DNA of 7,821 nt, from assembly GCA_029939875.1 (NCBI GenBank), contig JAOZSC010000105.1, positions 1-7,821 on the forward strand. Direction: 5' to 3'. The notes beneath the pieces were generated by a model. That model worked only from the letters and a program-made list of their open reading frames with translations, was not told where the DNA came from and did not search any database. Origin of the DNA: Desulfobacterales bacterium (GTDB lineage: Bacteria > Desulfobacterota > Desulfobacteria > Desulfobacterales > JAFDCJ01). The first letter of the stretch is position 1. Each line of letters begins with the position of its first letter. The position numbers and the translations under genes were made by a program. Positions 1 through 5,280 of the stretch are shown here, piece after piece.

Positions 1-79
1 TATAGACCTTTTATTTTGTATGACCGATTTAATTGATGAGGTTTATTCACCGAGCATCACTTGATTGAATCGTTCCGCA

Positions 80-85
80 GGGAGG
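80..85 (+). promoter_or_regulatory. Ribosome binding site of the 21-codon upstream ORF
   Basis: GGGAGG lies seven bases before the ATG at 93, which is near-ideal Shine-Dalgarno strength and spacing. This is the main reason to take the following short ORF seriously. A purine-rich hexamer can also arise by chance, so the call is moderate. Confidence 0.4.
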
Positions 86-92
86 TTTTTCG

Positions 93-158
93 ATGCAGCG
101 ATCCGCTGATTTCCTGAAGATGGCATTAGAAGGGATTGCATTGGTGCAATCTTGCTAA
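93..158 (+). CDS. Candidate 21-residue small protein or leader peptide upstream of aapJ
   Basis: This is a 22-codon frame (ATG to TAA) encoding a 21-residue peptide that begins MQRSADFLKM and ends ALVQSC. The start follows a GGGAGG motif at the right spacing. The peptide has mixed charge and hydrophobic residues, with no signal peptide, no recognised family and no run of one amino acid, so a classical attenuation leader is not supported. Its last codons overlap the inverted repeat at 134-151, and its stop codon lies inside the proposed -10 element at 156-161. If transcription starts near 168, the ORF is not on the aap message; if it starts further upstream, the ORF would be translated just ahead of aapJ. 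It could also be the decayed tail of a lost gene or chance. No function is assigned. Confidence 0.25.
   Translation: MQRSADFLKMALEGIALVQSC
134..151. promoter_or_regulatory. Perfect inverted repeat, candidate operator or hairpin
   Basis: GATTGCA (134-140) and TGCAATC (145-151) are perfect 7-base inverted arms around a 4-base centre, TTGG. The repeat sits directly upstream of the extended -10 candidate, over its -35 and spacer region, which is where a dimeric repressor or activator would bind. As RNA it could also fold into a 7-bp hairpin, but no T-run follows, so it is not a terminator. An operator for nitrogen or amino-acid control of the transporter is inference; I do not recognise the half-site as belonging to a named regulator. 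Confidence 0.45.
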
Positions 159-161
159 AAT
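153..161 (+). promoter_or_regulatory. Candidate sigma-70 extended -10 promoter of the aap operon
   Basis: TGCTAAAAT combines the extended -10 TGn with a TAAAAT hexamer at 156-161, one mismatch from TATAAT. No good -35 exists at 16-18 bases spacing; GGATTG at 133-138 is the 17-base match and is poor. That fits an extended -10 or an activator-dependent promoter. The start of transcription would fall near 168, leaving a leader of about 25 bases before aapJ. A sigma-54 promoter was considered and rejected on spacing. Confidence 0.4.
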
Positions 162-178
162 ACCCATTAACCCCAATT

Positions 179-185
179 AAGGAGG
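179..185 (+). promoter_or_regulatory. Strong ribosome binding site deciding the aapJ start
   Basis: AAGGAGG is a near-perfect Shine-Dalgarno sequence. Three ATG codons follow in tandem at 187, 190 and 193, leaving spacings of 1, 4 and 7 bases. Only 193, or possibly 190, is well placed, so the start was set at 193. A site this strong suits a binding protein that is needed in excess over its permeases. Confidence 0.75.
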
Positions 186-192
186 AATGATG

Positions 193-1215
193 ATGAAACT
201 GACGAAGAAGCTATGGGTTTTTTTCATGGTTCTGGCGCTCATTGCCACAACGGGCTTTGCAGTGGCCGGGACCCTTGAAGAAGTACGAGCCAAGGGGTAC
301 ATTGCTGTCGGCGTCAACGGCGGGGTGGCCGGGTTCAGCATGCCCGACGAAAAGGGCGTCTGGAAGGGGCTGGATGTGGACACCGCCAGGGCGATTGCCG
401 CGGCCGTGTTCGGTGATGCCAGTAAAGTGAAGTTTAGCGCACTGACGGCCGTTCAGCGGCTGCCGGCGCTGCAGTCAAAAGAAATCGATGTTCTCTGCCG
501 CAACACCACCCAGACGTTGACCCGTGAGACCACCAACGGCTTGAATTTCGTGCACGTGAATTTCTACGATGGCCAGGGCTTCCTGGTACCCACAAAACTG
601 GGTGTCAAGAGCGCCAAAGAACTCGAGGGGGCCACGGTGTGCGTCCTGCCGGGAACCACAACCGAATTGAACGCCGCTGACTACTTCCGCAAAAACAACA
701 TGAAATGGAAACCGGTGGTCATTGAAAACACGGCCGAATTGACTAAGGCTTTTTTTGCCGGTCGCTGTGACGTTTATACGTCGGACTCTTCCCAGTTGGC
801 CGCCCATCGCTCCACGGCGCCCAATCCCAATGATTATGTCCTGCTGCCCGAAATTATTTCCAAGGAACCGCTGGCACCGGTAGTTCGTCATGGAGATGAC
901 GTGTGGTATGACATTGTGAACTGGACGGTCATGGCCATGATTCAGGCTGAAGAATTCGGCATTACTTCCCAGAACGTGGATCAAATGCTCAAGAGCAACG
1001 ACCCGCAGGTCAAGCGCTTTCTGGGGGTAACCCCCGGTCTGGGAAAAGCCCTGGGTCTTGCCGAAAACTGGGCTTACATCATCGTCAAGCAGGTCGGAAA
1101 TTACGGCGAGATATTTGATCGCAACGTCGGCCCCACCACGCCCCTGGCACTGCAACGAGGCCTCAATGCCCAGTGGTATGACGGTGGCCTGATGTATGCC
1201 GCTCCGTTTAGATAA
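193..1215 (+). CDS. aapJ: Periplasmic general L-amino acid-binding protein of an ABC importer (AapJ-like)
   Basis: This 340-residue solute-binding protein (SBP_bac_3 type, AapJ/BztA branch) captures polar amino acids in the periplasm and delivers them to the AapQ/AapM channel. A classic Sec signal peptide covers residues 1-25: KLTKK, a hydrophobic core, then AVA before the likely cleavage ahead of GTLEE. The fold hallmarks GLDVD (59-63), RNTT (103-106) and PGTTTELN (153-160) are present. The C-terminus, with its GLNAQWYDGGLMYAAP stretch, is typical of AapJ. Cys150 and Cys192 (VCV and GRCD motifs) probably form the family disulfide. Cys102, just before RNTT, is usually serine as I remember the family. 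Length fits AapJ (about 340). The start at 193 is preferred over 187 and 190 on ribosome-binding-site spacing. Substrate breadth cannot be read from sequence; glutamate/aspartate or branched-chain preference remains possible. Confidence 0.9.
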   Translation: MKLTKKLWVFFMVLALIATTGFAVAGTLEEVRAKGYIAVGVNGGVAGFSMPDEKGVWKGLDVDTARAIAAAVFGDASKVKFSALTAVQRLPALQSKEIDVLCRNTTQTLTRETTNGLNFVHVNFYDGQGFLVPTKLGVKSAKELEGATVCVLPGTTTELNAADYFRKNNMKWKPVVIENTAELTKAFFAGRCDVYTSDSSQLAAHRSTAPNPNDYVLLPEIISKEPLAPVVRHGDDVWYDIVNWTVMAMIQAEEFGITSQNVDQMLKSNDPQVKRFLGVTPGLGKALGLAENWAYIIVKQVGNYGEIFDRNVGPTTPLALQRGLNAQWYDGGLMYAAPFR

Positions 1216-1223
1216 TCGATGCC

Positions 1224-1257
1224 GTCGGCGGTGCGCCCGGGGGGGTCTGCCGCCGGC
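1224..1257 (+). other. Stem-loop just after aapJ
   Basis: GTCGGCGG (1224-1231) can pair with CCGCCGGC (1250-1257), giving 8 bp including one G-U, around an 18-base loop. It is very GC-rich and begins 9 bases after the aapJ stop. The bases after it are not a T-run (CGTTGCTTAAAATCC), so it is a poor terminator. It may protect the 3' end of an aapJ-only message. Confidence 0.45.
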
Positions 1258-1285
1258 CGTTGCTTAAAATCCAATAAGACAATTG

Positions 1286-1322
1286 GCCTGCTTCTTTCAC
1301 CTTTTCCGTGGAAGAAGCAGGC
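1286..1322 (+). other. Long 15-bp hairpin between aapJ and aapQ
   Basis: Arms 1286-1300 and 1308-1322 pair over 15 uninterrupted positions, 14 Watson-Crick and one G-U (1297 with 1311), around the 7-base loop CTTTTCC. It is the strongest structure in the window. It is followed by ATTTAGTTCC rather than a T-run, so it is probably not an intrinsic terminator. In binding-protein operons such structures often stabilise the upstream message, so the binding protein is made in excess over the membrane parts. That role is inferred here from position. The hairpin also argues against an aapQ start at the TTG of 1283, which would place it in coding sequence. Confidence 0.75.
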
Positions 1323-1330
1323 ATTTAGTT

Positions 1331-1341
1331 CCCCGCCGGGG
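1331..1341 (+). promoter_or_regulatory. Mini-hairpin that may hide the aapQ ribosome binding site
   Basis: CCCC (1331-1334) and GGGG (1338-1341) flank GCC, a 4-bp all-GC stem with a 3-base loop. The GGGG arm is the only Shine-Dalgarno-like sequence before the GTG at 1349, seven bases away. Pairing would occlude it and lower translation of the permease. The stem is short, so the role is inferred. Confidence 0.3.
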
Positions 1342-1348
1342 CGTGCGC

Positions 1349-2545
1349 GTGACGGACACACATGACAACATACTGAACGGCAGCCCGTCTGAAAAAATTC
1401 CCTTCTGGTTTGATCCCAGGAAGCGCGCCATCATTTACCAGATTGGCGTATTTTGCCTGGTGGGGCTGCTCGCCTACTATCTCGTAAACAACACCCTGCT
1501 GAACCTCAAACGGCAATCCATCGCCACCGGTTGGGGCTTTTTGCACAAGGAATCGGCCTTTGAAATCGGTGAGCACCTGATCCCATACTCGGCGGCGGAC
1601 ACGTACTCCCGGGCGCTTGTCGTCGGGGCCCTGAACACGCTCAAGGTCTCTTTCGTCGGAATTGTGATCACGATTTTCCTGGGAACTTTTGTCGGTATCG
1701 CGCGGCTTTCCAACAACTGGCTGGTTTCCAAGCTGGCAGGGATTTATATTGAAGTCATGCAAGACATTCCTATCCTGCTGCAACTGTTTTTCTGGTATTC
1801 TCTTTTTTATGAGTTCTTTCCTTCGCCGGGGCAGGCCTTAAGTCCGATCCAAGGTGTTTTTATATGCAACCGGGGGTTGATTCTGGCAGTGCCTGAAGCG
1901 CAAACTGCATACAAGTTCATGCTGGCGGCTTTCATTGTGGGCTGTGCAGGGGTTTATTTTCTTAGGCGCTGGGCCCGACGGCGGCAGGCCGAAAGCGGGC
2001 GGATTTTCCCGGTTTTCTGGGTTTCAGCCGGGATCCTCATCGGGTTTCCGCTGATCACATGGCTGAGCTTCGGAGCACCGTTTAAATTGAGTATTCCCGA
2101 ACTGCAGGGATTCAATTTCAAGGGCGGGATGACCCTGAGTCCCGAATTTATTGCCCTGCTGCTGGGCTTGGTGCTATATACGGCGGCTTTTGTGGCCGAA
2201 GTGGTGCGGGCCGGTATCCAGTCTGTCAGCAAGGGCCAGCGAGAGGCCGCCATGTCCATCGGGTTGAAAACCGGACAGGTGCTCAACCTGGTGATTTTAC
2301 CCCAGGCGTTGAGGGTGATCATGCCCCCGCTGACCAGCCAGATGTTGAATCTGACCAAGAACAGTTCCCTGGCCGTCGCCATCGGGTTTCCGGATTTTGT
2401 TTCGGTGGCCAATACGACCATCAACCAGACGGGCCAGTCCATTGAAGGCGTTGCCCTGATCATGGCGGTATACCTCATTTTCAGCCTGTCGACGTCGGTG
2501 TTCATGAATTGGTACAATAAAAAAGTAAAACTGGTCGAAAGATAA
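1349..2545 (+). CDS. aapQ: Amino acid ABC transporter permease, AapQ-like
   Basis: This inner-membrane permease of 398 residues forms one half of the translocation channel with AapM. Helix 1 spans about 28-46, and a second hydrophobic helix follows NTLKVS (96-101), which begins the BPD_transp_1/HisM-type domain. An insert with NRGLIL (174-179) and GGMTLSPEF (259-267) is characteristic of the AapQ/BztB group. The cytoplasmic EAA loop that docks on the ATPase begins EAAMSIG at 299 and ends ILP at 316-318. About eight membrane segments are expected. The start is uncertain: the frame is open back to a TTG at 1283, but that would put the 15-bp hairpin in coding sequence and has no ribosome binding site. 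GTG 1349 gives the usual family length near 400 and a short tail before FWFDPRKRA. It lies 133 bases after aapJ. Confidence 0.9.
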   Translation: MTDTHDNILNGSPSEKIPFWFDPRKRAIIYQIGVFCLVGLLAYYLVNNTLLNLKRQSIATGWGFLHKESAFEIGEHLIPYSAADTYSRALVVGALNTLKVSFVGIVITIFLGTFVGIARLSNNWLVSKLAGIYIEVMQDIPILLQLFFWYSLFYEFFPSPGQALSPIQGVFICNRGLILAVPEAQTAYKFMLAAFIVGCAGVYFLRRWARRRQAESGRIFPVFWVSAGILIGFPLITWLSFGAPFKLSIPELQGFNFKGGMTLSPEFIALLLGLVLYTAAFVAEVVRAGIQSVSKGQREAAMSIGLKTGQVLNLVILPQALRVIMPPLTSQMLNLTKNSSLAVAIGFPDFVSVANTTINQTGQSIEGVALIMAVYLIFSLSTSVFMNWYNKKVKLVER

Positions 2546-2547
2546 AT

Positions 2548-2581
2548 CTGCTGTTTTGGCGATTTTGCAAAAATCGAGCAG
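2548..2581 (+). other. Stem-loop between aapQ and aapM
   Basis: CTGCT (2548-2552) pairs with AGCAG (2577-2581), and CGATTTT (2560-2566) pairs with AAAATCG (2570-2576) around a 3-base loop. The two stems are separated on the 5' side only, by a 7-base bulge. It starts 3 bases after the aapQ stop and is not followed by a T-run. It may act in message processing or stability. Confidence 0.5.
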
Positions 2582-2605
2582 TATTCAACCGGTGAAAATC
2601 ATAAA

Positions 2606-3700
2606 ATGGAAAATGTCCTTCAACAACAACAGCCGGAAAAAATTAAACCTCCCGTTACCCATATAGGGCTTGTCGGATGGGCCAAGGCCAATTTGTTCAA
2701 CGGCTGGTTTAATTCAGTTCTTACCGTGGTTACGCTGCTTCTACTTTATAAAACCGTACCGCCCTTGATCCGCTGGGCGTTTATTAACGCTGTCTGGAAA
2801 AGCGCGGGAACCGGATGCCGGGAAGCTACCGGTGCTTGCTGGTCGGTTATCAGCGCCAATTACCGTTTTATTTTTTTCGGGTTTTACCCATATGACCAGC
2901 AATGGCGACCCCTGGTAGCGATGCTCCTTTTATTTGGGCTGCTTTTTTACAGTCGCAACCGCCATCACTGGAATAAATACCTGGGCTACGGATGGATTGC
3001 CGGCCTTTTTGTCATGGGTTTTTTGATGAAAGGTGGGTTTTTGGGATTGACATCCGTTGAGAGCACCAAGTGGGGCGGATTGCCCCTGACACTTTTGCTT
3101 TCGGTATTTGGGTTAACCGCTGCCTATCCCCTGGGGGTTTTGCTGGCTCTGGGACGGCAATCTGAGATGCGCGGCATAAAAGTACTATGCATCGTTTATA
3201 TCGAGCTGATTCGCGGGGTGCCATTGATCAGCTTGCTTTTTATGGGGTCGATCATTTTTCCGCTTTTTTTGCCCGAAGGCGTCACCATCAACAAAATTTT
3301 GCGGGCCCAGATCGCCATAATTTTGTTCACGGCCGCTTACATTGCCGAAGTCGTACGCGGAGGGCTGCAGGGAGTGCCCCGCGGCCAGTACGAGGCGGCG
3401 GAATCACTGGGATTAAACATTTATCTAACCATGCGGCTGATTGTTTTGCCCCAGGCGCTGAAAATTGTGATTCCCCCAACGGTGAGCATTTTAATTTCAG
3501 CCTTTAAGGACACTTCGCTGGTGGTCATCATCGCCCTTTTCGATCTGCTCAAGACCACCCAGACCGTGCTTTCCAATCCCAAGTGGTTGGGGTTCAGCCG
3601 CGAAGCATATATTTTTATTGCCTTGCTTTACTTCCTGGGATGTTTTTCCATGGCAAATTACAGCCGCAAGCTGGAAAAGGAGTTGGCAACCGACAACTAG
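2606..3700 (+). CDS. aapM: Amino acid ABC transporter permease, AapM-like
   Basis: This second inner-membrane permease, 364 residues, pairs with AapQ to form the import channel. Helix 1 lies around 36-58. The following loop contains Cys71 and Cys78 (GCREATGACW), then FGFYPYDQQWRP, a pattern typical of AapM/BztC-like proteins and absent from shorter HisM-type permeases. The permease core runs from GGLPLTLLLSVFG to the C-terminus. Its EAA loop begins EAAESLG at 263 and ends VLP at 280-282. FKDTSLV shortly after it is a common polar-amino-acid permease motif. The start ATG follows a weak GGTGA (2591-2595) at 10 bases. The gene is 60 bases after aapQ and in the same direction, and its length is close to known AapM proteins (about 380). 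I see no truncation. Confidence 0.9.
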   Translation: MENVLQQQQPEKIKPPVTHIGLVGWAKANLFNGWFNSVLTVVTLLLLYKTVPPLIRWAFINAVWKSAGTGCREATGACWSVISANYRFIFFGFYPYDQQWRPLVAMLLLFGLLFYSRNRHHWNKYLGYGWIAGLFVMGFLMKGGFLGLTSVESTKWGGLPLTLLLSVFGLTAAYPLGVLLALGRQSEMRGIKVLCIVYIELIRGVPLISLLFMGSIIFPLFLPEGVTINKILRAQIAIILFTAAYIAEVVRGGLQGVPRGQYEAAESLGLNIYLTMRLIVLPQALKIVIPPTVSILISAFKDTSLVVIIALFDLLKTTQTVLSNPKWLGFSREAYIFIALLYFLGCFSMANYSRKLEKELATDN

Positions 3701-3706
3701 GGTCAA

Positions 3707-3731
3707 CCTAAATTGAGTGTTTCAACTTAGG
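3707..3731 (+). other. Stem-loop between aapM and aapP
   Basis: CCTAA (3707-3711) pairs with TTAGG (3727-3731) and TTGA (3713-3716) with TCAA (3722-3725). One A-C mismatch separates them, and the loop is 5 bases. That is nine pairs in all, beginning 6 bases after the aapM stop. No T-run follows. It completes a pattern in which each junction of the operon carries a hairpin. Confidence 0.5.
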
Positions 3732-3760
3732 ATGAATAACTATCGGCGGATACTGCTGAT

Positions 3761-3766
3761 GAGGGA
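3761..3766 (+). promoter_or_regulatory. Ribosome binding site of aapP
   Basis: GAGGGA lies six bases before the ATG at 3773. It fixes that start over the many in-frame codons downstream, and it is clearly better than the sites of the two permease genes. Confidence 0.6.
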
Positions 3767-3772
3767 TTTTTT

Positions 3773-4549
3773 ATGGATGAGAACAGGGTGCAGGAAGCGC
3801 AATCGGAGGCCTCGGACGAGGCCATGATCGAAATCGTGGACATGCACAAATGGTTCGGCGAATTCCATGTGTTGCAGGGGATCAACCTGACGGTTCACAA
3901 AAAAGAACGCATTGTCATCTGTGGGCCTTCCGGATCAGGAAAATCGACGCTGATCCGCTGTATCAACCGCCTGGAAGAACATCAACGCGGGCGAATCATT
4001 GTCGACGGCATAGAGCTGTTGAACAACCTGAAAAATATTGAAAAAGTCAGGATGGAAGTCGGCATGGTTTTCCAGCATTTTAATTTGTTTCCCCACCTGA
4101 CCATCATCGACAACCTCGCCCTGGGGCCCATATGGGTGCGCAAGGTTCCCAAGAAAGAGGCCGAAGAGACGGCCATGTATTATCTGGACAAGGTGCACAT
4201 CGCCGAACAGGCCCATAAGTTCCCCGGGCAGCTGTCGGGGGGACAGCAGCAGCGGGTGGCCATTGCCCGCAGTCTATGCATGTCACCGAAGGTGATGCTT
4301 TTCGACGAACCCACCTCCGCTCTGGACCCGGAAATGATCAAGGAAGTGCTGGACGTCATGATTGAACTGGCTGTAGAAGGTATGACCATGATTGTGGTTA
4401 CCCATGAAATGGGCTTTGCCAAGAGCGTGGCACACCGGGTGCTGTTCATGGACTTCGGCCAGATTGTCGAAAGCAATACCCCCGGAGATTTTTTTGACCA
4501 TCCGCAGCATGAGCGCACAAAGCTGTTTCTCAGCCAGATTTTGAATTAG
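3773..4549 (+). CDS. aapP: Amino acid ABC transporter ATP-binding protein, AapP/GlnQ-like
   Basis: This 258-residue cytoplasmic ATPase dimerises under the AapQ/AapM channel and powers amino acid import. All nucleotide-binding motifs are intact: aromatic A-loop region around W27-F28, Walker A GPSGSGKS (51-58), Q-loop Gln101 in [13 protein letters not shown] signature LSGGQQQR (154-161), Walker B VMLFDEP (174-180) with catalytic Glu179, D-loop SALD (182-185) and H-loop His211 in [20 protein letters not shown] and THEMGFA are typical of the polar amino acid (PAAT) branch. An acidic extension of about 17 residues precedes the domain, as is common in AapP. The gene ends the operon, 72 bases after aapM. 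Confidence 0.95.
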   Translation: MDENRVQEAQSEASDEAMIEIVDMHKWFGEFHVLQGINLTVHKKERIVICGPSGSGKSTLIRCINRLEEHQRGRIIVDGIELLNNLKNIEKVRMEVGMVFQHFNLFPHLTIIDNLALGPIWVRKVPKKEAEETAMYYLDKVHIAEQAHKFPGQLSGGQQQRVAIARSLCMSPKVMLFDEPTSALDPEMIKEVLDVMIELAVEGMTMIVVTHEMGFAKSVAHRVLFMDFGQIVESNTPGDFFDHPQHERTKLFLSQILN

Positions 4550-4653
4550 CCGTTTCCGGCAATCTCAGGGCTGAAATTTCTTATACTAAATGAGTCGAAA
4601 TTCTTTTCATTGTTAGTGTGATGTACTGGAATCATCAGCATTGTCCATTAGTT

Positions 4654-5280
4654 CTAATTTCCTGCACTTTTTCCCGCCAATTCCAGTATGGCGGCGGCCA
4701 TTTTTTCACTCAGCGACGCCAGGGCCTTGCTCTGGGCGGCCACAAGGCCGTCGTAATCCGGGGAGGACAGGGGCTGGTCGATCGTTGTCCGTCGTATCTG
4801 AAGTGACGGTTTGCTTCCGATTTTTTTGAGGCTCCAGGTGGCATCCAGCACGAAATTTCCCTCCAGCCCGCCGTCAAAGCGGTTGATGCTGACCACAATT
4901 CGGTGAGTCGGCGGGAAAATATCTTCCACTGTGTAAGCCGTAACCCGTTGCGAACCCAGCCGGCTGGCGAGGTGTTGCGCCAGCACCGCCGCACTATTTT
5001 TTTGCAGCGGACCGGCCCAGCGGTGATATTCGGAAAGGCGCAGGTTGTCGTGTGCATCCCGGGTGACGATCAGCTGCCGGTCCAGGGCTGAAGGAATAAT
5101 CACGGGTCCGACGACAATGGCCATGTCCGGCGGGAGTGTGTCCACCATGGACGCTGCCGGGGCCGGATGCAGCGTATAGTATTTAACCGGGAGGCTCCTG
5201 CTGCAGGCGGTTAATAGCATCAGGCCCATCATGCTCAGCAAGCAGGCTGCCCGCAGGGTAAGCGATCGTGATGTCATCAT
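4654..5280 (-). CDS. pqiC: PqiC-like outer-membrane lipoprotein (DUF330/ABC-type transport auxiliary lipoprotein)
   Basis: This is a 208-residue lipoprotein. A signal peptide with a lipobox LTAC places the lipidated Cys at residue 26. YYTL (34-37), GPVIIPSALDRQLIVTR (58-74) and LRLSEYHRWAGPL (80-92) are the hallmarks of the PqiC/YmbA family. In E. coli, PqiC is an outer-membrane lipoprotein whose oligomeric ring docks the tip of the PqiB tube. Here the gene is the last of the pqi operon and its ATG overlaps the pqiB stop as ATGA. A second in-frame ATG at 5277 gives better spacing (7 rather than 4 bases) from AAGGAG at 5285-5290, so the true start may be one codon later. Ser27 after the lipidated Cys, rather than Asp, fits export to the outer membrane. 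Confidence 0.85.
   Translation of the reverse strand: MMTSRSLTLRAACLLSMMGLMLLTACSRSLPVKYYTLHPAPAASMVDTLPPDMAIVVGPVIIPSALDRQLIVTRDAHDNLRLSEYHRWAGPLQKNSAAVLAQHLASRLGSQRVTAYTVEDIFPPTHRIVVSINRFDGGLEGNFVLDATWSLKKIGSKPSLQIRRTTIDQPLSSPDYDGLVAAQSKALASLSEKMAAAILELAGKSAGN

Noticed and set aside
33..61. TTGATG/ATCACT as an upstream sigma-70 promoter
   Set aside because: The 17-base spacing is right, but the -10 match is poor.
121..141. Possible sigma-54 promoter, TGGCAT ... TTGCAT
   Set aside because: The GG (122-123) and GC (138-139) are 16 bases apart, while -24/-12 promoters need 12. No other GG/GC pair in the region has the right spacing.
475..1155. 226-codon open frame on the minus strand
   Set aside because: It lies wholly antisense to aapJ, whose family match is clear over its whole length. 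It has no recognisable protein pattern and reads as a by-product of GC-rich third positions.
1283..1348. N-terminal extension of aapQ from TTG 1283
   Set aside because: It would run through the 15-bp hairpin, has no ribosome binding site, and encodes an arginine-rich stretch not expected in this permease family.
1954..2517. 187-codon open frame on the minus strand
   Set aside because: It is antisense to the conserved permease core of aapQ, with no family features.
4549..4560. GCCG-TTTC-CGGC mini-hairpin at the aapP stop (GAAA loop on the minus strand)
   Set aside because: There are only four base pairs and no T-tract on either strand.
4575..4608. AATTTC/GAAATT stem followed by CTTTTC as a terminator of aapP
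   Set aside because: The stem has only six mostly A-T pairs with a 16-base loop and no uninterrupted T-run, too weak for an intrinsic terminator.
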